In this document: one piece after another, positions 18,920 through 28,437 of the stretch
Layout of the letters: every line of letters begins with the position of its first letter
Numbering within the stretch: the stretch's first letter is position 1
Assembly: GCF_965218915.1 (NCBI RefSeq)
Contig: NZ_OZ244708.1
Location: 1,984,001 to 2,048,000, forward strand
Reading direction: 5' to 3'
From: Novosphingopyxis sp965218915
GTDB lineage: Bacteria > Pseudomonadota > Alphaproteobacteria > Sphingomonadales > Sphingomonadaceae
Length of the DNA: 64,000 nt
Made by a program: the position numbers and the translations under genes
Notes under the pieces: generated by a model
The model's input: only the letters and a program-made list of their open reading frames with translations
The model's database searches: none
Told to the model about the DNA's origin: nothing

Positions 18920-21442
18920 TCATCCGTCGATCCGCGAAAAATCGGCGACCTGATGCACCGCGGCGCGGAAGCGCGCGAGCAAAGCGAGGCGCGCGGCGCG
19001 TTTGTCTTCGTTCCTATCGTTCACCGTCACCTCCTCGAAAAAGCGGTCGATCGGTTCGCGCAGGCTGGCCAGCGCGGCCATCGCCCCGGCAAAATCCTCC
19101 GCCGCGATGGCGGACGCGGCGCGGGTTTCGGCAAGGCCGAGCGAATCGATCAGTGCCTTTTCCGCATTTTCGGGCGTGTAGGACAGCGGTTTTTCTTCTC
19201 CCCTCCCGCCCGCGGGAGGGGCCGGGGGTGGGCCTGTATCGCTATCGTCGGACGCCTCGCTACGCTCGGCCCCACCCCTGGCCCCTCCCGCAAGCGGGAG
19301 GGGGACATCGCCCTCCTTCTTCAGGATATTCGCCGCGCGCTTGTACCCGGCCAGCAAGTCCGCGCCGTCGGCCGTCTCGACAAACGCCTGCAGCGCCTTG
19401 ACCCGCGCGAGCAGGCGGACGAGATCATCCTCGCCGCCCAGCGCAAACACCGCGTCGATGAGGTCATGGCGGACGCCCGCCTCGCGCTGCTGGACTTTGA
19501 GGCGATCGGCGAAGAAGTCGACAACATCTTGCAAAACCGACCAGAGTAAGACGAACGCTAATCCGTCAGACTCATCGTCAGGCTGCCCTGATAACGCCGC
19601 GCGCATTTTAGCTCGCGCATCCGCAATGGTGAATTCGGCGTGAAAGCGTCGATCCCAAGTTTGGCTAATTGCATCTACCAGACTTAAGCGAAGGCCATTA
19701 GCTTCAATCAGTTGGATAACGCCTAGTCCAGCCCTTCGTAATGCGAAGGGATCCTTTGACCCTGTTGGTATCATTTGCTGTTCGAAGAATGAGAACAGCG
19801 TATCCAGCTTGTCCGCCAGACTCACCGCCACCGTCACCGGCGCGGTGGGCACTTCGTCGCCCTGCCCGACCGGCTTGTAATGATCGCGGATCGCAGCGGC
19901 GACGCGCGGGTCCAGGCCCTCGGCGGCGGCGTAATAGCCGCCCATCACGCCCTGCAATTCGGGGAATTCGCCGACCATCTCGGTCACCAGATCGGCCTTG
20001 CACAGCTCGGCGGCCTGCTGGGCGAGATCGGCGAGCTGCGCGCGCTCCAAATCCTCCCCGGAACGGGAAGGTGGCGCGGTGCCGCCAGGCACCGTGACGG
20101 AGGGGCCGGGACGCTCCCTATACGAAATCGGTGCTTCGGCCCTTCCACCCCCGCTTCGCGGCGGTCCCCCTCCCCGTTCCGGGGAGGATTTGACGATCCC
20201 CTCTTCCACCAGCCATCTTGCCAGCCTGGCCACCCGCTCCGCCTTGTCGGCGAGCGTGCCCAGCTGCTCGTGGAACACGATGTCCTGCAGCTTCTCGGCG
20301 TGGACGGCGAGCGGCGTCTTGCGATCCAGGTCCCAGAAGAATTTCGCGTCGGACAACCGCGCGGCGAGCACCTTCTCGTTGCCGGCCACCAGCGCCGCGC
20401 CGCCGTCCCGCGCGTCGATATTGGCGGTGCAGACGAAGGCGGGGGCGAGCAAATCCTCCCCAAGCTCGCTTGGGGAGGGGGACCACGAAGTGGTGGAGGG
20501 GTCTTCGGCCTGATGGGAAGAGTTTACCCCTCCACCATGCTGCGCATGGTCCCCCTCCCCCCGCTGCGCGCGAGGAGGATTTTTGGTGACGAAATATTTC
20601 TGGTTCACGCGTGCCGTCAGCTGGATCACCTCCTGTGGCACGTCGAGATACGCCGCGTCGAAGCGGCCGAGCAGCGGCACCGGCCATTCGGTGAGCCCGG
20701 CATTCTCCACCACCAGCCCCTCGTCGGCGACCAGTTCCAGCCTGGCCTTCGCCGCCGCCTTCGCCGCGCCGTCACGGACGATCGCCTCGCGCTCGGCCTG
20801 ATCGACGATCACATGGCAGGCGCGCAGCTTCGCGATATAATCGTCGGCGCCGCCGATGGTGATCGGCCCGTCATGGTGGAAGCGATGGCCCACCGTATCG
20901 AAACCCGAGGCCACATCGCCGACTTCGCACTCCACCAGCTCCTCGCCGAAAATCGCGACGATACCTTGCAGCGGGCGGACCCATTTCAGGCTCTCGGTGC
21001 TCTCCGACGCCGCGCCCCAGCGCATCGACTTGGGCCAGCTGAACGCGCGGATGATCGCCGGGATTGCCTCGGCCAGCACGTCCCTGGTCGCCCGCCCCGG
21101 CGTGTCGATCACCGCGAATAGCACTTGTCCGCCCTTCTTGTCCTCGCGCTCGACCAGCTGGTCGCGGGTCAGGCTGACGGAGCGCAGAAAGCCCTCGATC
21201 GCCTTGTCCGGCGCATCGGCACGCGGCCCCTTGCGTTCTTCAGACACTGCCTGCGTTTCATCGGCCAACCTCTTGGCGATCAACGCCAATCGGCGCGGTG
21301 TGGAATAGACGGCAATGCTGTCAGCGTTCAGCCCCGCCTCACCGATCTGCTGCCGGAACAGTTTGTCCAACTCCCGCCGCGCAGCGGCCTGCATCCGCGC
21401 CGGAATTTCTTCCGACCGCAATTCGAGCAGAAAATCGGTCAC
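18920..21442 (-). CDS. glyS: Glycyl-tRNA synthetase beta subunit, carrying three in-frame repeat insertions
   Basis: Beta subunit of the alpha2-beta2 glycyl-tRNA synthetase (opening LLELRSEEIPARMQAAA; TGSKDPFALRR near residue 545). At 840 residues it is about 130-150 longer than usual. The excess coincides with three palindromic elements that keep the frame open and read as Pro/Gly/Ser/Arg-rich stretches near residues 287-331, 418-465 and 713-749. A fourth oddity is a lower-GC patch at about 19545-19795. The start is GTG ending at 21442. It is probably cotranscribed with glyQ. Confidence 0.93.
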   Translation of the reverse strand: MTDFLLELRSEEIPARMQAAARRELDKLFRQQIGEAGLNADSIAVYSTPRRLALIAKRLADETQAVSEERKGPRADAPDKAIEGFLRSVSLTRDQLVEREDKKGGQVLFAVIDTPGRATRDVLAEAIPAIIRAFSWPKSMRWGAASESTESLKWVRPLQGIVAIFGEELVECEVGDVASGFDTVGHRFHHDGPITIGGADDYIAKLRACHVIVDQAEREAIVRDGAAKAAAKARLELVADEGLVVENAGLTEWPVPLLGRFDAAYLDVPQEVIQLTARVNQKYFVTKNPPRAQRGEGDHAQHGGGVNSSHQAEDPSTTSWSPSPSELGEDLLAPAFVCTANIDARDGGAALVAGNEKVLAARLSDAKFFWDLDRKTPLAVHAEKLQDIVFHEQLGTLADKAERVARLARWLVEEGIVKSSPERGGGPPRSGGGRAEAPISYRERPGPSVTVPGGTAPPSRSGEDLERAQLADLAQQAAELCKADLVTEMVGEFPELQGVMGGYYAAAEGLDPRVAAAIRDHYKPVGQGDEVPTAPVTVAVSLADKLDTLFSFFEQQMIPTGSKDPFALRRAGLGVIQLIEANGLRLSLVDAISQTWDRRFHAEFTIADARAKMRAALSGQPDDESDGLAFVLLWSVLQDVVDFFADRLKVQQREAGVRHDLIDAVFALGGEDDLVRLLARVKALQAFVETADGADLLAGYKRAANILKKEGDVPLPLAGGARGGAERSEASDDSDTGPPPAPPAGGRGEEKPLSYTPENAEKALIDSLGLAETRAASAIAAEDFAGAMAALASLREPIDRFFEEVTVNDRNEDKRAARLALLARFRAAVHQVADFSRIDG
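19197..19305. repeat. Intragenic palindromic element in glyS (copy 1)
   Basis: CTCCCGCCCGCGGGAG and CTCCCGCAAGCGGGAG hairpins bracket GGGGTGGGCC/GGCCCCACCCC arms. The element is translated in frame within glyS near residues 713-749 as a Pro/Ala/Gly-rich insertion. The same family is in mutL at 34719-34855. Confidence 0.8.
20049..20191. repeat. Intragenic palindromic element in glyS (copy 2)
   Basis: AAATCCTCCCCGGAACGGG and CCCGTTCCGGGGAGGATTT are exact 19-bp inverted termini. The interior (~105 bp) is translated in the glyS frame near residues 418-465. Confidence 0.85.
20451..20583. repeat. Intragenic palindromic element in glyS (copy 3)
   Basis: Termini AAATCCTCC and GGAGGATTT match those of copy 2. 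The inner arms GGGGGACCA/TGGTCCCCC and GTGGAGGGGT/ACCCCTCCAC pair. It is translated in the glyS frame near residues 287-331. Confidence 0.8.
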
Positions 21443-21452
21443 GACAAAACCC

Positions 21453-21516
21453 CTTCGCGTCTTCGCGTCTTCGCGTGAACCAAATCAATCTCACGCGAAG
21501 ACGCGAAGACGCGAAG
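21453..21516. repeat. (CTTCGCGT)n perfect palindrome
   Basis: Three CTTCGCGT units plus GA (21453-21478) are exactly mirrored at 21491-21516 across a 12-bp spacer. It lies between the glyQ stop and the glyS start. The unit is the one flanking the GxxExxY gene at 5947-6371. Confidence 0.85.
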
Positions 21517-21548
21517 AAGGGACAGGCTTGCCTGCGGCGCTAGGATAC

Positions 21549-22448
<900 letters not shown>

Positions 22449-22584
22449 TCTTGTCCTTTCGCAGGCGCGAGATGAAACGGACGCCCGCCTTGGCTGATGC
22501 CCCGGTGCCGGTCAAGCCGGGCAGCGAACCGAGGGCTCCGCCATCGCTACTGGTCAGCTGGGCATGACCTTTTGTAAGGGGTTA

Positions 22585-22638
22585 TTGACACAGTCAGCGA
22601 ATCATGACAAACAGTCAGGGATAGCTGACATTCGTCAG
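22585..22638 (+). promoter_or_regulatory. Promoter/operator region of the membrane-protein/XRE locus
   Basis: TTGACA at 22585-22590 is a good -35 box. ACAGTCAG occurs at 22590-22597 and 22611-22618, and the inverted pair CTGAC-ATTC-GTCAG spans 22625-22638. The clustered repeats look like an operator, perhaps for the XRE regulator encoded downstream. The rest of 22449-22661 shows nothing else. Confidence 0.5.
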
Positions 22639-22661
22639 TCCATATATCCGAGGAGGGCGAT

Positions 22662-23108
22662 TTGTCGTACGATCCCTATGCTCCGACCGAGAAGGAGCGT
22701 TCTTATGCGTTTTTCGTAGCCTGGATCGGGTTGGTAATCAGCCTGCTGGTTCTCGCCACGCGTTTCTTCCCGATCTGGGCCAGTGTTCAACTGTTGCTAA
22801 TGCTGGCGCTGGGCTGCCTTCTGGTCGTATTCACTATGACCCGGCGGATGGACGATTATTTCAATGCGCTGCGCAATGTCGGACTTGGCTGGGGGCTGTC
22901 AGTCATCGGCTTGTGGCTGGCCGCGAGCGGACTGGTGGCCGTCTTCAACCTGAGCCACCATGGCGGTTTCATGCTGGCTTCCGACGGTCGACTGCCCAGG
23001 CAGGATTATGGACTGCCGCCTTTGCTGCACGATGCGCAGTTGCTGGCCATCCTCGCGAGCATCGGATTCTTCTCGGGCTTCCTTTTTGCGCGACTCCGCG
23101 ACCGATGA
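22662..23108 (+). CDS. Small four-helix membrane protein, unknown
   Basis: A 148-residue protein with about four transmembrane segments (near residues 15-33, 37-55, 72-94, 124-142). The start is TTG at 22662 with GAGGAGGG upstream. The stop overlaps the next start as ATGA, so translation is coupled to the truncated XRE reading frame. Function is unknown. The layout, a membrane protein followed by a short XRE repressor, is repeated once more downstream. Confidence 0.7.
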   Translation: MSYDPYAPTEKERSYAFFVAWIGLVISLLVLATRFFPIWASVQLLLMLALGCLLVVFTMTRRMDDYFNALRNVGLGWGLSVIGLWLAASGLVAVFNLSHHGGFMLASDGRLPRQDYGLPPLLHDAQLLAILASIGFFSGFLFARLRDR

Positions 23109-23176
23109 AAAATCGTCTCATAGCGCTGCGCGTCGAGCGTGAATGCACGCCAGACGGATTCGAAAGGCAGGTATGA
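23105..23176 (+). pseudogene. Truncated XRE regulator remnant
   Basis: ATG at 23105 begins MKNRLIALRVERE, matching the start of the intact XRE protein at 23616 (MKNRLRVLRAERE), then diverges and stops after 23 codons. The stop overlaps the next gene's start. It appears to be the stump of a duplicated XRE gene with its HTH deleted; translational coupling at both ends survives. Confidence 0.6.
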
Positions 23177-23619
23177 TGGGCAGATTCGACTATTTAAGGC
23201 TGATGGATATCGCGAGCCTATTGTTCGTGCCGATTGCTGTCCTCGGCATCGCCGATGTGGCGGGGGTCGAATATGGCGACGACGTCGTCGATACCGCGCT
23301 TGCCGTCATGGCGCTGCTCTGGTGGTTGCTCGCGTTTCACCTGGTATCGACGGGGCCGAAGCGCGACGAATTCATCCGGTCATGTTGGCATTCCGCCGCT
23401 GGCACGACGATGAAGGCATTGCTGACATTGCCGCTTCTGAGCCTCATCATCGCCGCTTTCACGGAAGGACTGATCGCGGGATTTCGCGGCGGGCCGGACG
23501 ATGGCACGACCTGGCTGGACGCGATGAGCGCGGGCGATACCATCACAGCGTTCTGGCTGCTACTATTCGCCGTTTTTCTGACGAGCTTCCAGATCGCTCG
23601 CTTCCGGGGCCCGAAGTGA
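23173..23619 (+). CDS. Membrane protein of the XRE-linked module
   Basis: About 148 residues with four predicted membrane segments. I start at ATG 23173 (MMGRFDYL), which has AAGGCAGG upstream and overlaps the remnant's stop codon; a longer start at 23143 is less likely. The 3' end overlaps the XRE start (GTGA). Function is unknown. The operon order suggests the XRE protein regulates these membrane proteins. Confidence 0.7.
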   Translation: MMGRFDYLRLMDIASLLFVPIAVLGIADVAGVEYGDDVVDTALAVMALLWWLLAFHLVSTGPKRDEFIRSCWHSAAGTTMKALLTLPLLSLIIAAFTEGLIAGFRGGPDDGTTWLDAMSAGDTITAFWLLLFAVFLTSFQIARFRGPK

Positions 23620-23831
23620 AGAACCGCCTCAGAGTGCTGCGCGCCGAACGCGAATGGAGCCAGGCGCAACTTGGCGCCGAACTCGACGTCTCGCGTCAAG
23701 CGGTGAACGCGATTGAGACGGGCAAATATGATCCCTCGCTGCCGCTGGCGTTCAAGATCGGGCGGTTGTTCGGACAAAGCATAGAGGAGATTTTCGATGA
23801 CGGATATGGGAGTGAAGCAAATGACGGATGA
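23616..23831 (+). CDS. Short XRE-family regulator (YozG/Cro-like)
   Basis: A 71-residue DNA-binding protein from a GTG start. The HTH spans about residues 5-58; WSQAQLGAELDVSRQAVNAI is the two-helix core. Stand-alone short XRE proteins of this type (HipB/YozG-like) often regulate a neighbouring membrane protein of the DUF2178 sort. It overlaps its upstream partner by 4 bp and the next gene by 35 bp. Confidence 0.88.
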   Translation: MKNRLRVLRAEREWSQAQLGAELDVSRQAVNAIETGKYDPSLPLAFKIGRLFGQSIEEIFDDGYGSEANDG

Positions 23832-24447
23832 GAATGGCAGGACCGCGATAATCCGGGTGACGATCATCGTCCTGTGTTGCCTGGCAATCATTTTCCTGCT
23901 GGGCGTGGCCGGTGGCTTTATCGCCGTGCAGATTGAAAATAACGAGGGGATCGGCGCGCAAAGCGCGGCGATCCTTGCCGGGCTCGGGCTTCTCTCGGCC
24001 GGAACCATCGGCGTGCTGGCGCGGATGCTGAATACGAACACCGATGCCGAACCGCCGACCGCCAAAGAGCGGCTGAATCGCAATATGCTGATCGGCTGCG
24101 GATTGCTCGGCGGGCTCATGGGCGCCGCGCTGCAGGCATTTGGCGGACCCGATGCGATTTTCTCCAACGACTCGCTTTCACCGGTTTTTGCCGTCGCCCT
24201 TGTCCTTGTCACCGGCGGACTGCTGCCGGTCGTCAGTTGGTACTGGCATCGGCATGCAACCGACGAGCAGGAGGCCGAAGCCTATAAGCTCGGCGCGCTG
24301 GGCGGCATCTATGTTTATATGATCGGCGCGCCTTCCTGGTGGTTCCTGTGGCGCGGCGGGTTGGCTCCCAAGCCCGACGGTATTGCGATTTACTTCATCA
24401 CCGTCTTCACCGTCGGCCTTGTTTGGCTGTGGCGCAAATATCGCTGA
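23797..24447 (+). CDS. Membrane protein of unknown function
   Basis: A 216-residue protein with about six transmembrane segments in two groups separated by a hydrophilic loop (TDAEPPTAKERLNRN). The ATG at 23797 is preceded by GAGGAG at good spacing, although a second ATG at 23821 also has GGAG. It is the last gene of the coupled operon. I do not recognise the family. Confidence 0.7.
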   Translation: MTDMGVKQMTDENGRTAIIRVTIIVLCCLAIIFLLGVAGGFIAVQIENNEGIGAQSAAILAGLGLLSAGTIGVLARMLNTNTDAEPPTAKERLNRNMLIGCGLLGGLMGAALQAFGGPDAIFSNDSLSPVFAVALVLVTGGLLPVVSWYWHRHATDEQEAEAYKLGALGGIYVYMIGAPSWWFLWRGGLAPKPDGIAIYFITVFTVGLVWLWRKYR

Positions 24448-24535
24448 TCCGCGCCACGCGAACCGGCGATGCCAGATTTTTCGAGCATCGACCGACCACC
24501 CCTCCTATCTTCCTTTCCTTCAATGGAGTAAGTTC

Positions 24536-25486
24536 ATGACCCGTTTTCTTCGCAAGATTGTGCTGACCGGCACCTTCGGGCTCGCTACGCTCGGCCTCTC
24601 CCCCGCCGCCGCTCAGGAGGACGCCGCTCCCGTCGTGGAAGTGGCGCCCCAGGCTGCGGTCGACGCCGCCGCGACGACGATCGCTGCCGATCCGGCGCTC
24701 TGGCTGGTCGAGGACGAAGACACAAAAATCTATCTGTTCGGCACGGTGCACTTGCTGAAACCCGGCCTGCAATGGTTCGACGGGGCGGTAAAAACCGCGT
24801 TCGACAGCGCGGATACAGCGGTGTTCGAGGTGCTGCCCGGAGACGATCAGGCGGCGACCATCGCCACTTTCCAGCGGCTCGGCACGGACGTAACCGGCAC
24901 CAAGCTGCGCGACCGGCTGGAGGGCGCGGACCGCACGCAATATGAGGCCGCGATGACCGCGCTAGGTATCCCCTCACCGACCTTTGACAGTTTCGAGCCA
25001 TGGATGGCGACCATGAACCTGTCGCTGCTGACCTTTGCCAAGGCCGGGTTCGAACCCGATCAAGGCGTCGAGCAGGTGCTGCAGGCCAAGGCTAAAGTCG
25101 CCGACAAGTCGATGATCGGGCTGGAGACGATCGAAGAGCAACTGGGTTTTCTCGACACGCTGCCAATGACCAGCCAGGTGCAGTGGCTGAACGAGACCGT
25201 CGACACGCTGCCCGAAGCCGAAACGGCGCTGGATGAGATGGTGACCGACTGGGCCGGCGGCGAACCTGAAAAGCTCGCCGATCTGCTCAACGAAGGGATG
25301 AGCGATCCGGAGCTGCGCGCCGCCATGCTGACGCGGCGTAACGCGAACTGGGCGAAGTGGATCGATCGGCGCCTGGCGACGCCCGGCACCGTGTTTCTGG
25401 CGGTGGGATCAGGGCATCTGGCGGGCGAGGACAGCGTGCAGCAGCAGCTCGCGCAATATGGTGTGGAGGCGAAGCGGATCGAATAG
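24536..25486 (+). CDS. TraB/GumN family protein, secreted
   Basis: A 316-residue protein with a Sec signal (about residues 1-26, ending SPAAAQ). The TraB/GumN fold is indicated by LFGTVHLLKPGLQW, GLETIEEQLGFLD and the final AVGSGHLAGEDSV; its conserved His/Glu residues have led to a metalloprotease or eraser-like proposal. Its role in sphingomonads is not settled. The start ATG at 24536 has GGAG upstream. A paralogue follows. Confidence 0.85.
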   Translation: MTRFLRKIVLTGTFGLATLGLSPAAAQEDAAPVVEVAPQAAVDAAATTIAADPALWLVEDEDTKIYLFGTVHLLKPGLQWFDGAVKTAFDSADTAVFEVLPGDDQAATIATFQRLGTDVTGTKLRDRLEGADRTQYEAAMTALGIPSPTFDSFEPWMATMNLSLLTFAKAGFEPDQGVEQVLQAKAKVADKSMIGLETIEEQLGFLDTLPMTSQVQWLNETVDTLPEAETALDEMVTDWAGGEPEKLADLLNEGMSDPELRAAMLTRRNANWAKWIDRRLATPGTVFLAVGSGHLAGEDSVQQQLAQYGVEAKRIE

Positions 25487-25552
25487 GGTATTTTTCGGCG
25501 TGGGGAGCGGTGCGAACCCGCCCCTTTGCATTTGTTCGAAACCCAACACATC

Positions 25553-26467
25553 ATGAACGCGCCCATGCGTTTCCTGACCGCCCTGACCGCCCTGTTCGCC
25601 GTGATCGCGCTCGCCTCCTGTGCGGGCGGCCACCCGGCCTATGATGTCGATCCGCATGCCCGCCCCGCCCTGTGGGAGATCGACGATGCCGACGGCATGC
25701 CCCATGGCTATCTGTTCGGCACCGTTCATCTGCTGCCCAAAGGCGTCGACTGGCGGAGCGACCGGCTGACCGCCGCGATGGACCGGTCCGACGCGCTGGT
25801 GATCGAGGTGCTGGGGGCCGACGATGCCCGGAAACTGGCCGGCGCGTTCAAGCATCTCGCCTTTTCCCCGGGCTTGCCGCCGGTCGCGGCGCGCCTGCCC
25901 GCCGATCTGCGCGACGAGCTGGACCGCGCGAAGGAAGGGATCGGAATGGCCGGCCTCATGCTGAACGGGATGGAAAGCTGGGCCGCTGCGCTGACGCTGG
26001 CTTCCGCGCAGCACGAGAAGCTCGGGCTCGACCGTGCGCAAGGCGTCGAAACCAGGCTGCAGGTGCGCTTTGCCGCACAGAAGAAACCGATCCGCGGGCT
26101 CGAATCGATCGACGAGCAGCTCGGCGCGTTCGACCGGCTGCCTGAGCCCGAACAGCGGCGGATGCTGAAAGACGTGGTGTCCGACACGTCCGATGTGCGC
26201 GCCGAATTCGAACGGCTGCTTCGGGCCTGGGCGAGCGGGAACGAGGACGTGCTGACCGAAGCCTCGCAGGGCGGGATGATGGACGCGCCGAACATCCGCG
26301 AGGCGGTGCTGGTCGCGCGCAACCGGATTTGGGCGGCGCGCGTCGATGCCATGTTGAAGCGCGGTGAAACACCCTTCGTCGCGGTCGGCGCGGGCCATCT
26401 GGTTGGGCCGGACAATGTGCGCGAGATGCTGGAGGCGAAGGGCTATCGGGTGAAGCGGGTGCAGTGA
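25553..26467 (+). CDS. TraB/GumN family lipoprotein, paralogue of the upstream gene
   Basis: About 304 residues. It has the same core signatures (LFGTVHLLPKGVDW, GLESIDEQLGAFD, AVGAGHLVGPDNV) as the preceding gene, so the two are tandem duplicates. This copy carries a lipobox (ALASCAGG) and is probably membrane-anchored rather than soluble. I start at ATG 25553 (MNAPMRF). Downstream is a palindromic repeat. Confidence 0.83.
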   Translation: MNAPMRFLTALTALFAVIALASCAGGHPAYDVDPHARPALWEIDDADGMPHGYLFGTVHLLPKGVDWRSDRLTAAMDRSDALVIEVLGADDARKLAGAFKHLAFSPGLPPVAARLPADLRDELDRAKEGIGMAGLMLNGMESWAAALTLASAQHEKLGLDRAQGVETRLQVRFAAQKKPIRGLESIDEQLGAFDRLPEPEQRRMLKDVVSDTSDVRAEFERLLRAWASGNEDVLTEASQGGMMDAPNIREAVLVARNRIWAARVDAMLKRGETPFVAVGAGHLVGPDNVREMLEAKGYRVKRVQ

Positions 26468-26505
26468 AGGCCTGGTGGCAACGGTGAGGATGTCCAAATA
26501 TTCAC

Positions 26506-26588
26506 CGTCATCCCGAGCGTGATCCGGGATCCAGGACGGCATAGCACTGCCGCTGGGTCCTGGATTCCGGGTCAAGCCCGGAATGACG
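26506..26588. repeat. Intergenic palindromic repeat
   Basis: CGTCATCCCGAGC at one end and CCCGGAATGACG at the other, with GGATCCAGGA/TCCTGGATTCC inside. Same family as 3224-3321. It lies between the TraB-like pair and rplY. Confidence 0.75.
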
Positions 26589-26730
26589 TCGTTCCTAAAA
26601 TCGGCAAAGTGCCGAGGCGTGGCCAGTTCCCCACCCTTGCCTTCCCCGCCCCCCGCGCCTATAGCGCGCCGCTTGCCGGGCATATTCATCCCTGGAGGGT
26701 GCCGGGCGCGAACCAATTGGAGATATAATA

Positions 26731-27417
26731 ATGAGCGATCAGCTGACCCTGTCGGCCGAAGCGCGCGAACGGGCGGGCAAGGGAGCCTCCCGTGCCCTGC
26801 GCCGCGAAGGCCGCGTTCCCGCCGTCGTCTACGGCAACAAGAAAGACGCCCTGTCCATTCATGTCGGCGAGAAGGAACTGAACAAGCTCCTGATGACCGG
26901 CCATTTCATGAACAGCGTGATCGAGGTGACCACCGACGGAGCCACCGAGCGCACGCTGCCCAAGGACGTCCATTTCGATCCGGTCAGCGATCGTCCGATG
27001 CATGTGGATTTCCTGCGCCTCGACAAGAATTCGAAGATCGACGTCAATGTCCCCGTGGTGTTCGTGAACGAGGAAGCTTCCCCAGGCCTGAAGCGCGGCG
27101 GCGTGCTCAACGTCGTACGCCACGAGCTCGAACTGCTCTGCGCCTCGGACAAGATTCCCGGCGAGATCGCAATCGACGTCGCCGGCCTGGAAGTCGGCGA
27201 TTCGATCCATATTTCGGCACTCCAGCTTCCCGAGGGCTCGGAAAGCGCGATCACCGACCGCGATTTTACCATCGCCACGATCGTCGCTCCGTCCGCGCTC
27301 AAGAGTTCCGACGAGGGCGAGAGCGACGACGAGGTCGCCGAGACCGAGGTCACCGAGCAGAATGCCGACACCGTCGAAGGCGAAGACGGCGAGGCAGCGG
27401 CCAAACCGTCCGAATGA
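26731..27417 (+). CDS. rplY: 50S ribosomal protein L25 (Ctc form)
   Basis: A 228-residue L25 with the C-terminal Ctc/TL5 extension. The 5S rRNA-binding domain includes ERAGKGASRALRREGRVPAV and VYGNKKDALS; the second domain has VPVVFVNEEASPGLKRGG. The tail is strongly acidic (EGESDDEVAETEV). It heads an operon with a small secreted protein, pth and ychF. Confidence 0.95.
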   Translation: MSDQLTLSAEARERAGKGASRALRREGRVPAVVYGNKKDALSIHVGEKELNKLLMTGHFMNSVIEVTTDGATERTLPKDVHFDPVSDRPMHVDFLRLDKNSKIDVNVPVVFVNEEASPGLKRGGVLNVVRHELELLCASDKIPGEIAIDVAGLEVGDSIHISALQLPEGSESAITDRDFTIATIVAPSALKSSDEGESDDEVAETEVTEQNADTVEGEDGEAAAKPSE

Positions 27418-27833
27418 GCCTGTCGGGCTTCAAATTGATGTTTGGGGCGGCAGCGATGCTCGCCGCCCCGATCGCCATGGTTCCCATGCCCGCCGCGGCG
27501 CAGACCGCCGAGCCCACGCCGCAGAGCGATTTCAGCTGCTTCGTGCTGCTCGCAGTGCGCCGCGCGGGCTATATCGCGAACGACCAGGTTCCGGCGGATC
27601 AGAAGGCGGTAATCGTGCGCAATCTGGACGTGGTCATGTCCTTCTATCAGGGACGCGTCAGCCAATATTCGACGCGCGGCGCGCTGCAATTGTTCAACAA
27701 CGCCCGCACCGTCGTCTCGCAAATGACGAACGAGCAGCGCGAGGAGCAGGCCAAGGCCTGCGCGCGGCTGTACAGCGCGGTGGACGAGACTACCCAGAAG
27801 ATGGGCCAGGGCGTGGATCCGGCCCCTCGTTGA
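27414..27833 (+). CDS. Small secreted protein of unknown function
   Basis: A 139-residue protein with a signal peptide (MSLSGFKLMFGAAAMLAAP to PAAAQT). Its ATG overlaps the rplY stop as ATGA, indicating coupling. The mature part is helical with two cysteines (SCFVLL, KACARLY). I do not recognise a characterised family. Confidence 0.75.
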   Translation: MSLSGFKLMFGAAAMLAAPIAMVPMPAAAQTAEPTPQSDFSCFVLLAVRRAGYIANDQVPADQKAVIVRNLDVVMSFYQGRVSQYSTRGALQLFNNARTVVSQMTNEQREEQAKACARLYSAVDETTQKMGQGVDPAPR

Positions 27834-27865
27834 GGCGTGCCGTCCGCTGAGCCGGGAGAAATATC

Positions 27866-28435
27866 ATGCAGCTTTGGGTCGGCCTCGGCAATCCGGGCCC
27901 GCGCTACGCGCTGCATCGCCACAATATCGGCTTCATGGCACTGGACGCCGTATCCGAGCTGCACGATTTCCCCGCGCCTTCGAAAAAGTTCGCCGGCTGG
28001 CTGGTGGAGGGGCGGTTCGGATCGGAAAAAATCCTGCTGCTGAAGCCCGCCACGTTCATGAACGAGAGCGGGCAAAGCGTCGGTCAGGCGATGCGCTTCT
28101 ACAATCTGGAGCCTGCGCACGTCACCGTGTTCCACGACGAGCTCGATCTCGAGGAATTCCGGCTGAAGGTAAAAACCGGCGGCGGCCATGCCGGGCATAA
28201 CGGCCTGCGCTCGATCGACGCGCATATCGGCCCCGATTTTCGCCGCGTGCGCATCGGCATCGGCCACCCAGGCGTCAAGGAACGCGTCACCGGCCATGTG
28301 CTGGGCAATTTCGCCAAGGTGGAGATGGACGATCTGGCCGATATGCTGGGCGCGATCGGCGCGGAAGCCGAATGGCTCGCGCGCGGCGACGATGCGCGGT
28401 TCATGAACGAAGTGGCGCTGAGGATGCAGGCTTGA
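27866..28435 (+). CDS. pth: Peptidyl-tRNA hydrolase
   Basis: A 189-residue enzyme that releases tRNA from stalled peptidyl-tRNA. The catalytic His is in YALHRHNIGF, with Asn in PATFMNESG, Asp in VFHDELDL, and Asn/His in GGHAGHNGLRSI. Length is normal. It lies between rplY and ychF, the usual arrangement. Confidence 0.96.
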   Translation: MQLWVGLGNPGPRYALHRHNIGFMALDAVSELHDFPAPSKKFAGWLVEGRFGSEKILLLKPATFMNESGQSVGQAMRFYNLEPAHVTVFHDELDLEEFRLKVKTGGGHAGHNGLRSIDAHIGPDFRRVRIGIGHPGVKERVTGHVLGNFAKVEMDDLADMLGAIGAEAEWLARGDDARFMNEVALRMQA

Positions 28436-28437
28436 TT

